Of a stretch of DNA of 64,000 bases, positions 40,128 through 48,298 are shown piece by piece. The stretch comes from Candidatus Sulfotelmatobacter sp. GTDB taxonomy: Bacteria; Acidobacteriota; Terriglobia; Terriglobales; Acidobacteriaceae. The notes under the pieces were generated by a model, which saw only the letters and a program-made list of their open reading frames with translations, did not search any database and was not told the DNA's origin. A program made the position numbers and the translations under genes. Numbering within the stretch: position 1 is the first letter of the stretch; each line of letters begins with the position of its first letter. Location of the stretch: the NCBI GenBank assembly GCA_017883385.1, contig JADGNQ010000016.1, positions 1 through 64,000 on the forward strand. Reading direction: 5' to 3'.

Positions 40128-41368
40128 CGCGCTCCTTGATAACTCAATCTCCGCTCCAAATCCTGAGGCGGGAACGACGGAATCGCAGCCAGAATAACAA
40201 CGAAGGCAACTACGTGAAACGATCCAGCCAAAGCAAAGACCACGCTGTAGTCGATGCCATGGTCCAATAGATAGCCAACCAGTTGCCCAAATGCAATCCC
40301 ACCCATTGCGCCACCGAAGCCAACCAGCCCCGCCACCGAACCCACCACGCGGCGCGGCAATAAATCAGTGGGCAAGACCATAACCAGCGTCGACCAGGAT
40401 TGCTGACCGAAATATGCAACGCTGAAGATCGCGATTGCCCACGAGACTGCGACATGCGGAACAAGAATGATAAGGGGCATGACCACGGCGCTCAGGCCTA
40501 GTGCTGATTTTCTTGCCACCCCTAATGAGAAGTCACGACTTAGCAGATAGCTTGAGAACCACCCGCCAACGAGGCAACCGATTCCTGCCGCCGCGTACGG
40601 AATCCAAGCGAACGTGCCAACCGACTTGATGTCGAACCTGCGGGCGTCGTACAGATATTTCGGCAACCAGAAAAGGTAGAAATACCAGGCTGCATCACTG
40701 AGGAATTTCCCCGCCACCAACCCCCAAACTTCACGGATGCGCAACAGATCGATCCAGCGCAACTTCGCTGCCGATGCATCCCCAATCTCGGCCTCACTGA
40801 CAACGTTCCCATGTCGCTCGGGGGACGAATACGAGAGTCGCCACCAGACCGTCCAGAGGAGACCAAGTCCTCCCGAGATCACGAAGATCCACCGCCAGTT
40901 CAAGACGCTGAGGATTAAGGCAATCATCGGCGTCGCGACCACTCCTCCTACAGCAGTTCCTGCGTTGATGATGCCCAACGCGGTGGCCCGTTCGTTCGTC
41001 GGAAACCATTCGGCGACCGTTCTCGTGGCCGCGGGAAAGCCTCCTCCTTCACCCATACCGAGTAGAAATCTGCTGATCGCAAGCATTGCGAAGCTCGCGG
41101 CCAGAGCATGACTCGCGCAAGCCAGTGACCAGAAGATCATGATGACCGTGAATCCAATACGCGTTCCCAAGACATCGGCTAACTTCCCCCCTCCGGCATA
41201 CATGAAGGCGTATGAAAACAGGAACGCGGATTGCAGAGTAGAGAACTGTTCATTCGAAAGCGGAATATCTTTGCTGATTGCGGTAACGGCAACGGGAACC
41301 GTCTGGCGATCCAAATAGCTGATCGCAACCGCGGCGCTCACCAGGACAGCGATTCTCCACCGCGGCAA
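40124..41368 (-). CDS. MFS transporter, anion:cation symporter (hexuronate/sugar-acid type)
   Basis: A 12-helix inner-membrane carrier of about 414 residues. I place the start at TTG 41368 (PRWRIAVLVSAAVAISYLDRQ) because GAGGA stands eight bases upstream; in-frame starts at 41395 (GTG) and 41458 (TTG, overlapping the GH127 stop by 25 bases) are alternatives. Features of the ACS/ExuT branch are SYLDRQTVPVAV in helix 1, GGKLADVLGTRIG in the first cytoplasmic loop, GMGEGGGFPAATRTVAEWF, and a central loop of about 35 residues. Relatives import hexuronates, galactarate or other sugar acids with protons. The stop overlaps the dehydratase ATG by four bases, so both are translated together. The substrate is probably the aldonate used by that dehydratase. 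Confidence 0.9.
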   Translation of the reverse strand: MPRWRIAVLVSAAVAISYLDRQTVPVAVTAISKDIPLSNEQFSTLQSAFLFSYAFMYAGGGKLADVLGTRIGFTVIMIFWSLACASHALAASFAMLAISRFLLGMGEGGGFPAATRTVAEWFPTNERATALGIINAGTAVGGVVATPMIALILSVLNWRWIFVISGGLGLLWTVWWRLSYSSPERHGNVVSEAEIGDASAAKLRWIDLLRIREVWGLVAGKFLSDAAWYFYLFWLPKYLYDARRFDIKSVGTFAWIPYAAAGIGCLVGGWFSSYLLSRDFSLGVARKSALGLSAVVMPLIILVPHVAVSWAIAIFSVAYFGQQSWSTLVMVLPTDLLPRRVVGSVAGLVGFGGAMGGIAFGQLVGYLLDHGIDYSVVFALAGSFHVVAFVVILAAIPSFPPQDLERRLSYQGAR

Positions 41369-41433
41369 GATTCCAGTCCTCGATTCGGCCGGCACTACTG
41401 GGCAACCCGGCGTTGTTCTCGACCACGTACTTC

Positions 41434-43518
41434 TCAAGCTTTGAAGAGAGGAGTCCAAACCTGCATCGAGGTTGCTTGCCGGTTCGCCCAGGCATAGTAG
41501 GGAATAAATGTGAGCGCGATTTGCCTGGTCCTCGCCGTGGCTCCGGTATACCGCGGGTACAGCGTACTGGCAGACGCACTTCTCTCATAGGTGACACCCG
41601 CGTGGTGGAGCAACAACACTCCGCCAAGCAGATCGCTCTTCATCTCGGTCTGAAACTCGGACTCAGGTCGCTTTCCCAATGCCAGCGCTACATCGCTCAA
41701 AGCCACGCCGTTCGCCTGATCGAGTTCCTCGAGGCAGTAGATGAGCGGTCCGCGTTGGACCGCGACGCGTCCGGTGTCATCGGCCACGCGTGGATTCGCT
41801 TCTAGTATTTGCGGCGCCATTTCCGCTAGCAAATGGATGCGGTCTCCAGTTGACCAGCGACGACGTATAGGCAGATACTGCCCTGGCTTCACATCCGCCA
41901 GCGCTTTGCCGTTCACCGCCACCTGGGCGCCATCCGCCCACCCGGGAATTCGTAGATACAGCGCAAACTCGGTTGGCTGCGATGGCGTTACCGTGATTTC
42001 CACATTTCCATCCCAAGGATAGTTTGTCTTTTGTGTAACCTTCAGCCCTGTGCCAGTTTCCAAGTGCCAGTCCAGTTCTGAGTTGTCGTAGAGGTGCACA
42101 TAGATTCCGTCGCTGCTGGTGCTGTAGAAATATCCGGGTAGGGACCCAAACGTTCGCTCGAGATTAGGAGGACAGCAGGTGGTGTCGTACCACGGGTTGC
42201 GTATCTTATCGCCCGTCGAAGGATCGAATGCCAGCGGATTACGATAGCAGTACATCGTTCCATCAAGCGACATTCCAGAGTTGATGCCGTTGTAGAGTGC
42301 TCGTTCGATGACGTCCGTGAACTTCGCGTCTCCAGTCACGGCCAGCATGCGCCAGTTCCACATCATGTTCCCGATGGCGGCGCAGCTTTCCCCGTAGGCA
42401 CGGAAGTTTGGAAGCTCGTAGGCATCGCCGAAGGCTTCTCCGTCAGACCGCGAGCCAACTCCCCCGGTCACATACATCTTGGTTGTGGCCATGTCGTTCC
42501 ACAACGTGTTCAAGGTCTTCCAGTAAGAGTCGTCACCTGTCTCCATGTAATAATCCGTCGCCCCGCAGCACGCATACATGGCCCGAACCGCGTGGCCTTC
42601 GAGTTTGGTCCGATCTGTAAACGGAGTGCCACTGAACATGTAGATCGTTCTGCGCTCGGGAAGTTCGATACGCTTATCTCCCTGCAAGATGTAGGCGGCA
42701 AGGTCGAGTTGTCGCTTGTCGCCGGTAATCCGATAGAGCTCAATCAATCCCATTTCAATCTCAGGGTGGCCGGAGACGATCGGCTTCCTGGGAGCCGGAC
42801 CGTAGTTTGGGATCAGGAAATCGTCCACGAACCGAATGCCGGCATCGAGTAACTTGCGGTCCCCAGTCGCACGATAGTAAGCAATCGCTCCCTGCAGCAT
42901 GTGGCCGATGTTGTAAAGCTCGTGGCCGGTCGTCTGCGTTTGCGGCAGCATCCGAAGCGACGTGTGGTCATCGACGTAATAGGTGTTCAGGTAGCCGCTT
43001 GGTTCCTGCGCGGCCACGACGTCGTTAATTGCTTTTTCGGCGGTCCCGCGAAGATCGGGACGGTCGCCCGACTGCAGCACAAAGCCGACCGCCTCCGTCC
43101 ACTTATAGACATCGGAATCGGAATACACGGGACCATGCTGCGCAGCGTCGCTCTTATGCACGAGCCGACGGAAATTGCTCATGCGGCCATTCGCTTCGAG
43201 CAGGTCGTGCATCGTGGGGATACTCCTGGAGACGTTAATCTCACGGCGACGTCCCCAGAACCCGTCCTGGATCGTCACTGCACGCACCGGAATATTTCGA
43301 AGTTTGGCGTGAGGTGATTTCGCCAGGTTTTCAATCCCTTGGTCTCTCCAGTTGGGATTGTCGGTGAGTGTGACCGAGTTTTGTGGCGAACTCGTGAGAG
43401 TCGCGACTTCTTCAACCATCCCAGCAATGGCTCTCCTGGCCGGAAGAACCGAAAAGGCGGCCACCGCAGCAGCAGATGTCACAAACTGTCGGCGCGATAT
43501 CGCGGGTTTCTTGGCCAT
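41434..43518 (-). CDS. GH127 beta-L-arabinofuranosidase
   Basis: A 694-residue exported enzyme, the most canonical of the three GH127 genes. ATG 43518 is preceded by AAGGAGGAG and followed by a twin-arginine signal (AISRRQFVTSAAAVAAFSVL). The catalytic barrel opens with RAVTIQDGFWGRRREINVSRS and contains QTTGHELYNIGHMLQGAIAY. The zinc/cysteine site matches HypBA1: Glu-Ser-Cys in AYGESCAAIGNMMWNW (Glu338, Cys340 equivalents) and the double Cys in YDTTCCPPNLERTFG (nucleophile Cys417, Cys418). C-terminal beta-domains follow (ALYLRIPGWADGAQVAVNGK). It releases beta-L-arabinofuranose, as in extensins or arabinans. It heads the transporter/sugar-acid operon, with TATAAT at 43560-43565 and a LacI-type site at 43577-43590. 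Confidence 0.92.
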   Translation of the reverse strand: MAKKPAISRRQFVTSAAAVAAFSVLPARRAIAGMVEEVATLTSSPQNSVTLTDNPNWRDQGIENLAKSPHAKLRNIPVRAVTIQDGFWGRRREINVSRSIPTMHDLLEANGRMSNFRRLVHKSDAAQHGPVYSDSDVYKWTEAVGFVLQSGDRPDLRGTAEKAINDVVAAQEPSGYLNTYYVDDHTSLRMLPQTQTTGHELYNIGHMLQGAIAYYRATGDRKLLDAGIRFVDDFLIPNYGPAPRKPIVSGHPEIEMGLIELYRITGDKRQLDLAAYILQGDKRIELPERRTIYMFSGTPFTDRTKLEGHAVRAMYACCGATDYYMETGDDSYWKTLNTLWNDMATTKMYVTGGVGSRSDGEAFGDAYELPNFRAYGESCAAIGNMMWNWRMLAVTGDAKFTDVIERALYNGINSGMSLDGTMYCYRNPLAFDPSTGDKIRNPWYDTTCCPPNLERTFGSLPGYFYSTSSDGIYVHLYDNSELDWHLETGTGLKVTQKTNYPWDGNVEITVTPSQPTEFALYLRIPGWADGAQVAVNGKALADVKPGQYLPIRRRWSTGDRIHLLAEMAPQILEANPRVADDTGRVAVQRGPLIYCLEELDQANGVALSDVALALGKRPESEFQTEMKSDLLGGVLLLHHAGVTYERSASASTLYPRYTGATARTRQIALTFIPYYAWANRQATSMQVWTPLFKA

Positions 43519-43559
43519 GAACTTCTCCTCCTTTGCAGCCGGGTAGTGGGTGCCACGGG

Positions 43560-43590
43560 ATTATAGCGCGCGACACAGTAATCGTTTACT
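43560..43590 (-). promoter_or_regulatory. Promoter and LacI-type operator of GH127-transporter operon
   Basis: TATAAT stands at 43560-43565 on the minus strand. The -35 position, 17 bases upstream, falls inside the palindrome AGTAATCGTTTACT (43577-43590), which matches AGTAAACGTTTACT at 13 of 14 positions. Repressor bound there would cover the -35 region. The same site lies 95 bases before the divergent GH31 gene and could control both. Confidence 0.68.
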
Positions 43591-43684
43591 CGTCTCGCGG
43601 CAATCCTCCGTTTCGGTCAATCAACTCGTCGGTGAGATTACGTTCACCCACCCATTTCTTGCGGTATTATTCCGGTGACAATTC

Positions 43685-45919
43685 ATGAGCGAACAATGGA
43701 GCAGGCGTCGTCTTCTGAAACAATTCGCCGCGATATCTGCGACGCTGGCTCTGCCAACCAAGAGTCTCATCCCAGAGTCTGCTGGTCCCACCGCTGGCGA
43801 TGAGTGCGAAGTCCAGCTCGTTCCAGTGAGCCCTCAGACTGTTCGCGTGACCGGCATTCCCGTCAAGAAGGCCAAGACTGCAGAGGTTTCTTTCAACGGC
43901 TCTCTTGTGCACGAATCCTGGGGCAACCCAGTCGCGAGGCTGCGTGGCGACACCGCAGATCGAACTATTCGGTCTGGCGACCTGAGCATTCATGCATCGT
44001 TCGATCCGCTACGGCTGACCATCACAACCGGTAGCGGGGCCGAAATCCAAAAGCTTTCGGTGGACTGCAGCACCGGTATCGTCTCTTTCGCGACCGGAGA
44101 CTGTCCGCTGCTGGGACTCGGAGAGGGCGGGCCTCAATTCGACCGGCGGGGCTCGGTCGATGGTATGGTCAGCGGACAGGGTGGCTATAAGCTCGAAACA
44201 CACGGTGGCCGCGTCCCCATCCCGTGGATCATCAGCACGGCTGGCTGGGCGATATATTTTCATCAGCCCTTTGGAACATTCGATTTCACCGGACCTCAAA
44301 GCAAGTTCCACCCCGCAAGCCCAGACAGCGCATGGCCCCTCGACATGTTTTTCGTTGCTTCGCAAGAGCCGGCAACGATTATGGCCGAACTCGCCCGTCT
44401 GACGGGGCACGCCGAACTGCCTCCGCTCTGGAGTCTCGGATATCAGCAATCGCATCGCACACTTGCGAACCGTGACGAAGTACTCACGGAGGCTAAGATA
44501 TTCCGCGAAAAGAAGCTCCCCTGCGATGCTCTGATTTACCTGGGCACTGGCTTTTGCCCGTCGGGCTGGAATACGGAGAATGGTTCCTTTTCCTGGAACT
44601 CTCGCGTCTTTCCCGATCCAAGACAAATAGTCAATCAACTTCACAACGACAATTTCCGCGTCGTACTCCATGACGTAATTCTGGCAGCCAACCTCGGTGG
44701 CTCCGTTCAGGACCGGTGTGAATTGTCCAACTTCGATATGGAAGACGCGAGTTGTTATTGGGACGCGCACCGAAAGGTCTTCGGGACAGGAATCGACGGT
44801 TGGTGGCCCGACGAGGGCGACGCGCTGGATATCCCATCCCGGCTGGCGCGAAATCGCATGCACTGGGAAGGCCCCCAGATCGACCGGCCCCATGAACGTC
44901 CGTATGCACTCCACCGTAATGGTTATGCGGGCATGCAACGCTACGCATCGTTTTTGTGGTCTGGTGACGTTTACTCCACGTGGGAGACGCTGAAAACGCA
45001 GGTTCCGATCGCAATCAATACGTGTCTCACGGGCATTCCCTATTGGGGGACGGACATCGGAGGATTCGTTCCCACGAAGGAATTCACCGCGGAGTTGTAT
45101 TTGCGCTGGTTTCAGTTCGGAGCATTCTGCACGTTGTTCCGCTCGCACGGTCGCGCCTGGAAGTTGCGCCTGCCTTGGGGATGGAACACCGGCGACCCTG
45201 GCCCCGTCGAGATCCGCAACTACGATGGCGCTGCGATTCCCGACCCAAGCCAGCTACACAATGCGCAGGTCGAGCCGATCTGCCGCAAGTATCTGGAACT
45301 TCGCTACCGGCTGCTTACCTATCTATACAGCGCTGTACGCGAGTGCACAATTACAGGACTGCCCGTCATGCGCGCGCTGTGGCTACATTATCCCGACGAT
45401 CCAAAGGCCGTCTTGTGCCAGGACCAATATTTGTGGGGCCGCGACATTCTGGTGGCACCGGTTCTGGAGCAAGGCGCAACTTCGCGCAACGTGTACCTGC
45501 CACGCGGCATCTGGTACGACTTCTGGACGAACGAACGACTGGAAGGAGGCCGGGAGGTTGTGCGCCCGATCGATCTGGAAACCGTGCCGCTCTATGTGCG
45601 AGCGGGCACCATCCTGCCCCTCGGCCCCGTGAAGCAGCACACCGGCGAGAAAGTGGACGAACCTCTTTCCATTTTCATCTATCCCGGAACCGATGGTTCT
45701 TTCCTGCTCTATGAAGATGACGGCATCTCCTTCAACTACCGCGATGGCGAATGGATGGGAACGGAGTTGCACTGGTCAGACGCACGACGCGTCCTAACGC
45801 TTCGACTCGCCACAGGTTCACGAATGCTTTCGCCATTTCGCAGGCGCATTGAAGTGAAGCTCAAACAAGCGGTTCGGATTGCTAATTTTGACGGAGTGCC
45901 GCTTGCGGTTTCGTTCTGA
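43685..45919 (+). CDS. GH31 family glycosidase (alpha-glucosidase/alpha-xylosidase type), Tat-exported
   Basis: A 744-residue enzyme with a twin-arginine signal (WSRRRLLKQFAAISATLALP). An N-terminal beta-sandwich precedes the TIM barrel (LWSLGYQQSHRTLANRDEVL, GIDGWWPDEGDALDI). Asp in WPDEGD is the likely nucleophile and Asp in FLWSGDVYSTW the likely acid/base. The substrate-recognising GIPYWGTDIGGFVP and RSHGRAWKLRLPWGWN follow, and C-terminal beta-domains end with a DUF5110-like segment (LSIFIYPGTDGSFLLYEDDG). GH31 enzymes cleave alpha-linked glucose, xylose or galactose; alpha-xylosidase acting on xyloglucan side chains fits the locus but is not proved. It diverges from the GH127 operon. 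The short leader contains GGTGA six bases before ATG. Confidence 0.9.
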   Translation: MSEQWSRRRLLKQFAAISATLALPTKSLIPESAGPTAGDECEVQLVPVSPQTVRVTGIPVKKAKTAEVSFNGSLVHESWGNPVARLRGDTADRTIRSGDLSIHASFDPLRLTITTGSGAEIQKLSVDCSTGIVSFATGDCPLLGLGEGGPQFDRRGSVDGMVSGQGGYKLETHGGRVPIPWIISTAGWAIYFHQPFGTFDFTGPQSKFHPASPDSAWPLDMFFVASQEPATIMAELARLTGHAELPPLWSLGYQQSHRTLANRDEVLTEAKIFREKKLPCDALIYLGTGFCPSGWNTENGSFSWNSRVFPDPRQIVNQLHNDNFRVVLHDVILAANLGGSVQDRCELSNFDMEDASCYWDAHRKVFGTGIDGWWPDEGDALDIPSRLARNRMHWEGPQIDRPHERPYALHRNGYAGMQRYASFLWSGDVYSTWETLKTQVPIAINTCLTGIPYWGTDIGGFVPTKEFTAELYLRWFQFGAFCTLFRSHGRAWKLRLPWGWNTGDPGPVEIRNYDGAAIPDPSQLHNAQVEPICRKYLELRYRLLTYLYSAVRECTITGLPVMRALWLHYPDDPKAVLCQDQYLWGRDILVAPVLEQGATSRNVYLPRGIWYDFWTNERLEGGREVVRPIDLETVPLYVRAGTILPLGPVKQHTGEKVDEPLSIFIYPGTDGSFLLYEDDGISFNYRDGEWMGTELHWSDARRVLTLRLATGSRMLSPFRRRIEVKLKQAVRIANFDGVPLAVSF

Positions 45920-46132
45920 TGACTAGTCCTTGAACCAGGGGGACGGTTCTCTCGCCTGGACGAAGTCTGCGTCAGTGTATTCTTCGTGCAACGAGGCGCA
46001 GATCGCGAACTCGATGCTCGCAACGATGTTGGTCTTCACTTCATCCGTCGTCCGCGAAACGGCGGTTGCTTTTTTAGTCTTCATTTCGCACCCATGCCGG
46101 TCTTTAACTGTAATGTTCGGAATTCGTCAACC

Positions 46133-46156
46133 GGGACGACTTGGCGGGACGACTTG
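46133..46156. repeat. Tandem 13-base repeat (two units)
   Basis: GGGACGACTTG occurs at 46133-46143 and 46146-46156. The second unit includes TGGCGGGACGAC, which resembles the complement of the tRNA-Asp acceptor end found 290 bases to the right, with one base missing. This could be a relic of repeated integration or chance. Confidence 0.45.
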
Positions 46157-46430
46157 ACATACCACTTCGTCGGGTGGCATCACGTCGGAGTCCACTGGAG
46201 TTTTCAGCTGAGGTCGCCACGGGTGGTAACTCAATCACCTGTCCTCGCGCCATCCTCCAGCCGTAGGTGTGGTTATCTCGCACAACCAGGCGGTATTTTG
46301 CCGAAGACAAACCTAGTCCAATGAGCGCTGTTTGGAACCGTTCTCGGAGGGGACCATTCTCGTTCGGCGCTTATCGTCCCCTGACATCCCTGATTTGCTG
46401 GACGTGAGGGTTGCAAGTGCTAAAAAAGAA

Positions 46431-46475
46431 TGGCGGGGACGACGGGACTCGAACCCGCGGCCTCTGCCGTGACAG
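46431..46475 (-). tRNA. tRNA-Asp 3' fragment (anticodon loop to CCA), probable att site
   Basis: Read on the minus strand, the sequence runs from the anticodon loop CTGTCAC (anticodon GTC, Asp) through the 3' anticodon stem GGCAG, a T-arm GCGGG-TTCGAGT-CCCGT, the acceptor strand CGTCCCC, discriminator G and encoded CCA. A T-rich run (TTCTTTTTT) follows, as after an intact tRNA gene. The 5' half is absent: the bases before the loop do not pair with GGCAG, and no D-arm or GGGGACG strand is found. Such 3' fragments arise when an element integrates into a tRNA gene. Geometry places the element on the higher-coordinate side. Confidence 0.75.
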
Positions 46476-46801
46476 CGACCATTTCACTCGTAACTAACAG
46501 CAAACACGCGGCACGGATGGCGCTACAGAAACGTTTTAGTAAGGTTCGGAAACAATTCGTGGACTGTTAATGGACCATAATTTCGGACATGCTTTCACAC
46601 GGCAGAGCCCGGTCGAAACCGACGCTTCGTTATCGTCTAAGTGGTTTCCACGTACAAGCAACACATCAATATCGAGGACAACCTAGGAACGAAAATGGTG
46701 TGGACTCAGGTGGCTGGAACAGAAACAGTCTTCCTCTATGTGGTTCAAAGGGTCAAGCTTAGGGCCTCCCTCGATTGCAGTTTCTGGGCAAGCTTCAATG
46801 C

Positions 46802-47863
46802 CTAATCTGATTCCGAGAATGCGGTTGCCGCTCTATTCTTAATGCAACCGGGTGCGAGCGCCGTCGAATGTCGAAGTACGAGGTTCGTCTTAATCGAATA
46901 AACCTGTCGTATGCTTCCACCGCGGCGAGGGTCTAGAGAATCGAGCAATCCTGAAAATGACAGGCGGGCGATCTCGGTCTGCGACAACTGCACCGTGGTA
47001 AGTGGTGGAGTCATAAATTGCGCCAGGCGAATGTCATCGAACCCGATGACCGACAAATCTTGCGGAATGCTGAGACCAAGGTCGAAGGCAGCTCGCATCA
47101 CCCCGATGGCCGTCATATCGTTTGAGCAGAGCACAGCCGAGGGGCGATCGCGCATGGTGGCGAGAATGGATAGTGCTTTCAGACCGGCGTCGATCGTGTG
47201 ATCCCCATCGACGAACAATTCCGGAAGAAGCTCTAAGTCAATTTCTTTCATGCATTGTTGAACCGCGAATTTTCGCATTGCGGCAGTCTTCAACTGTTGT
47301 GGTCCACCGATAAAAGCGATGCGCTCGTGTCCCAATGCCGCCAGGTGCTGTACAGCCTGGCGAATGCCGTGCTCGTAATCAATCTGAATGGTTTTCAGCA
47401 ACGGTCGGGGCCGGTCGGCATCGACAGCGAACACTGCAATGTTACGCGTGGTGAGAATGTCGATGAGCGGCGCCTCGCCCCCAAAGGTCAAAATCGCAAC
47501 CGCGCCCACGCTGCGCTCAAACATTTGCCGTGCGGTGATCTCTATCGATCGGGGATCGTGGTCGATTGAACTCAACAAGATCTCGTAATTGTTCTGAGCA
47601 CCCAACTTCGCGAAAGTTTGTATGATCTCAGGGAAGAAAGGATTCGTGATCTCGGAGACAATGAGGCCAAGAGTGCGACTGTGTCCTCGGACCAAAGCGC
47701 GCGCGTTGGTGTTCGGATAGTAGCCTTCCTTTTCAATCACTTTACGAATGCGTCTGGCCAGAACGGGGTCGACAGTGGGCACACGATTAATCGTGCGCGA
47801 AACGGTTGCTGTCGACACTTTGGCCAGTTGTGCGATTTCGTGAATTGTTACTCTCTTTCTCAT
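46802..47863 (-). CDS. LacI-family transcriptional regulator
   Basis: A 353-residue repressor. ATG 47863 places the HTH at the N-terminus as usual (MRKRVTIHEIAQLAKVSTATVSRTIN), although no strong ribosome site precedes it; an in-frame start at 47968 is possible. The hinge helix NARALVRG retains the Leu that intercalates into a central CpG. The effector domain has GLIVSEITNPFFPEIIQTFA, HLAALGHERIAFIGGPQQLK, CSNDMTAIGVMRAAFDLGL and VIGFDDIRLAQFMTPPLTTV, typical of sugar-binding LacI proteins. It is the last gene before the tRNA scar, downstream of a run of glycosidase genes. The six AAACG-centred palindromes in the window fit this HTH type, but they all lie left of the scar, so the link is inference. 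Confidence 0.92.
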   Translation of the reverse strand: MRKRVTIHEIAQLAKVSTATVSRTINRVPTVDPVLARRIRKVIEKEGYYPNTNARALVRGHSRTLGLIVSEITNPFFPEIIQTFAKLGAQNNYEILLSSIDHDPRSIEITARQMFERSVGAVAILTFGGEAPLIDILTTRNIAVFAVDADRPRPLLKTIQIDYEHGIRQAVQHLAALGHERIAFIGGPQQLKTAAMRKFAVQQCMKEIDLELLPELFVDGDHTIDAGLKALSILATMRDRPSAVLCSNDMTAIGVMRAAFDLGLSIPQDLSVIGFDDIRLAQFMTPPLTTVQLSQTEIARLSFSGLLDSLDPRRGGSIRQVYSIKTNLVLRHSTALAPGCIKNRAATAFSESD

Positions 47864-48298
47864 AGTTAGCGGTACAGTTAGCGAATACTCAACTAGGAAT
47901 GATACACCGCTTCTCAGGACGGATGTTGATTTTTTGTGCATCCTAAGGATGTGGACGCGCTGACTCAAGTCTTGCCGTGGATGACATGAGGCGCGGATCT
48001 AAGCCGAAGGCTTGGGGATGGTGGCTCTCGCTCTTTCTTCTCTCCTCCCCACACAGGACGGTTCAGCGATTCATCACACCCTAAACTCGGCAGCAGGCCT
48101 GGAGTGGCGCGGTTTGCCCGATCGGCGGACTACTCTCCGTGTTCCGGCTGCGACACCTGGAGCTTTGTGATTTCGATTTGGCGTCTTGAAATTCACGAGG
48201 CCGGAGCATGAATTTGACTGGTGCCTATGCGCAACAGGCCGACGAGAACACCAAAAGCATGTTCCTCAGGAATTGTGAACGCACGATGCCTCGCTTTT
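47864..48298. other. Intergenic region between LacI gene and GH42 gene
   Basis: A 435-base stretch lacking a credible gene. It contains two GTTAGCG words just upstream of the LacI start (around 47868-47886). I see no clear promoter hexamers, no LacI-type palindrome and no strong hairpin. Confidence 0.5.

Larger units (their letters stand above)
45920..46801. other. Gene-poor region with tRNA fragment and tandem repeat
   Basis: An 882-base stretch with no credible gene: frames up to 112 codons lack ribosome sites, recognisable motifs or matching codon use. It contains two tandem copies of GGGACGACTTG with a 13-base period (46133-46156) and the 3' half of a tRNA-Asp gene (46431-46475). Three GGAC words spaced 11 and 13 bases apart lie at 46561-46588. 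No integrase or transposase remnant could be read in any frame. Confidence 0.6.

Noticed and set aside
45986-46324. Possible 112-codon gene in the gap after GH31
   Set aside because: No ribosome site, no recognisable domain, and composition unlike neighbouring genes. Treated as non-coding.
46529-46536. AAACGTTT near the tRNA fragment as a seventh operator
   Set aside because: The core is present but the flanks do not fit AGTAAACGTTTACT well (AGAAACGTTTTA), and no gene start lies nearby.
46480-46801. Remnant of an integrase next to the tRNA scar
   Set aside because: I read the frames on both strands and found frequent stops and no tyrosine-recombinase motif.
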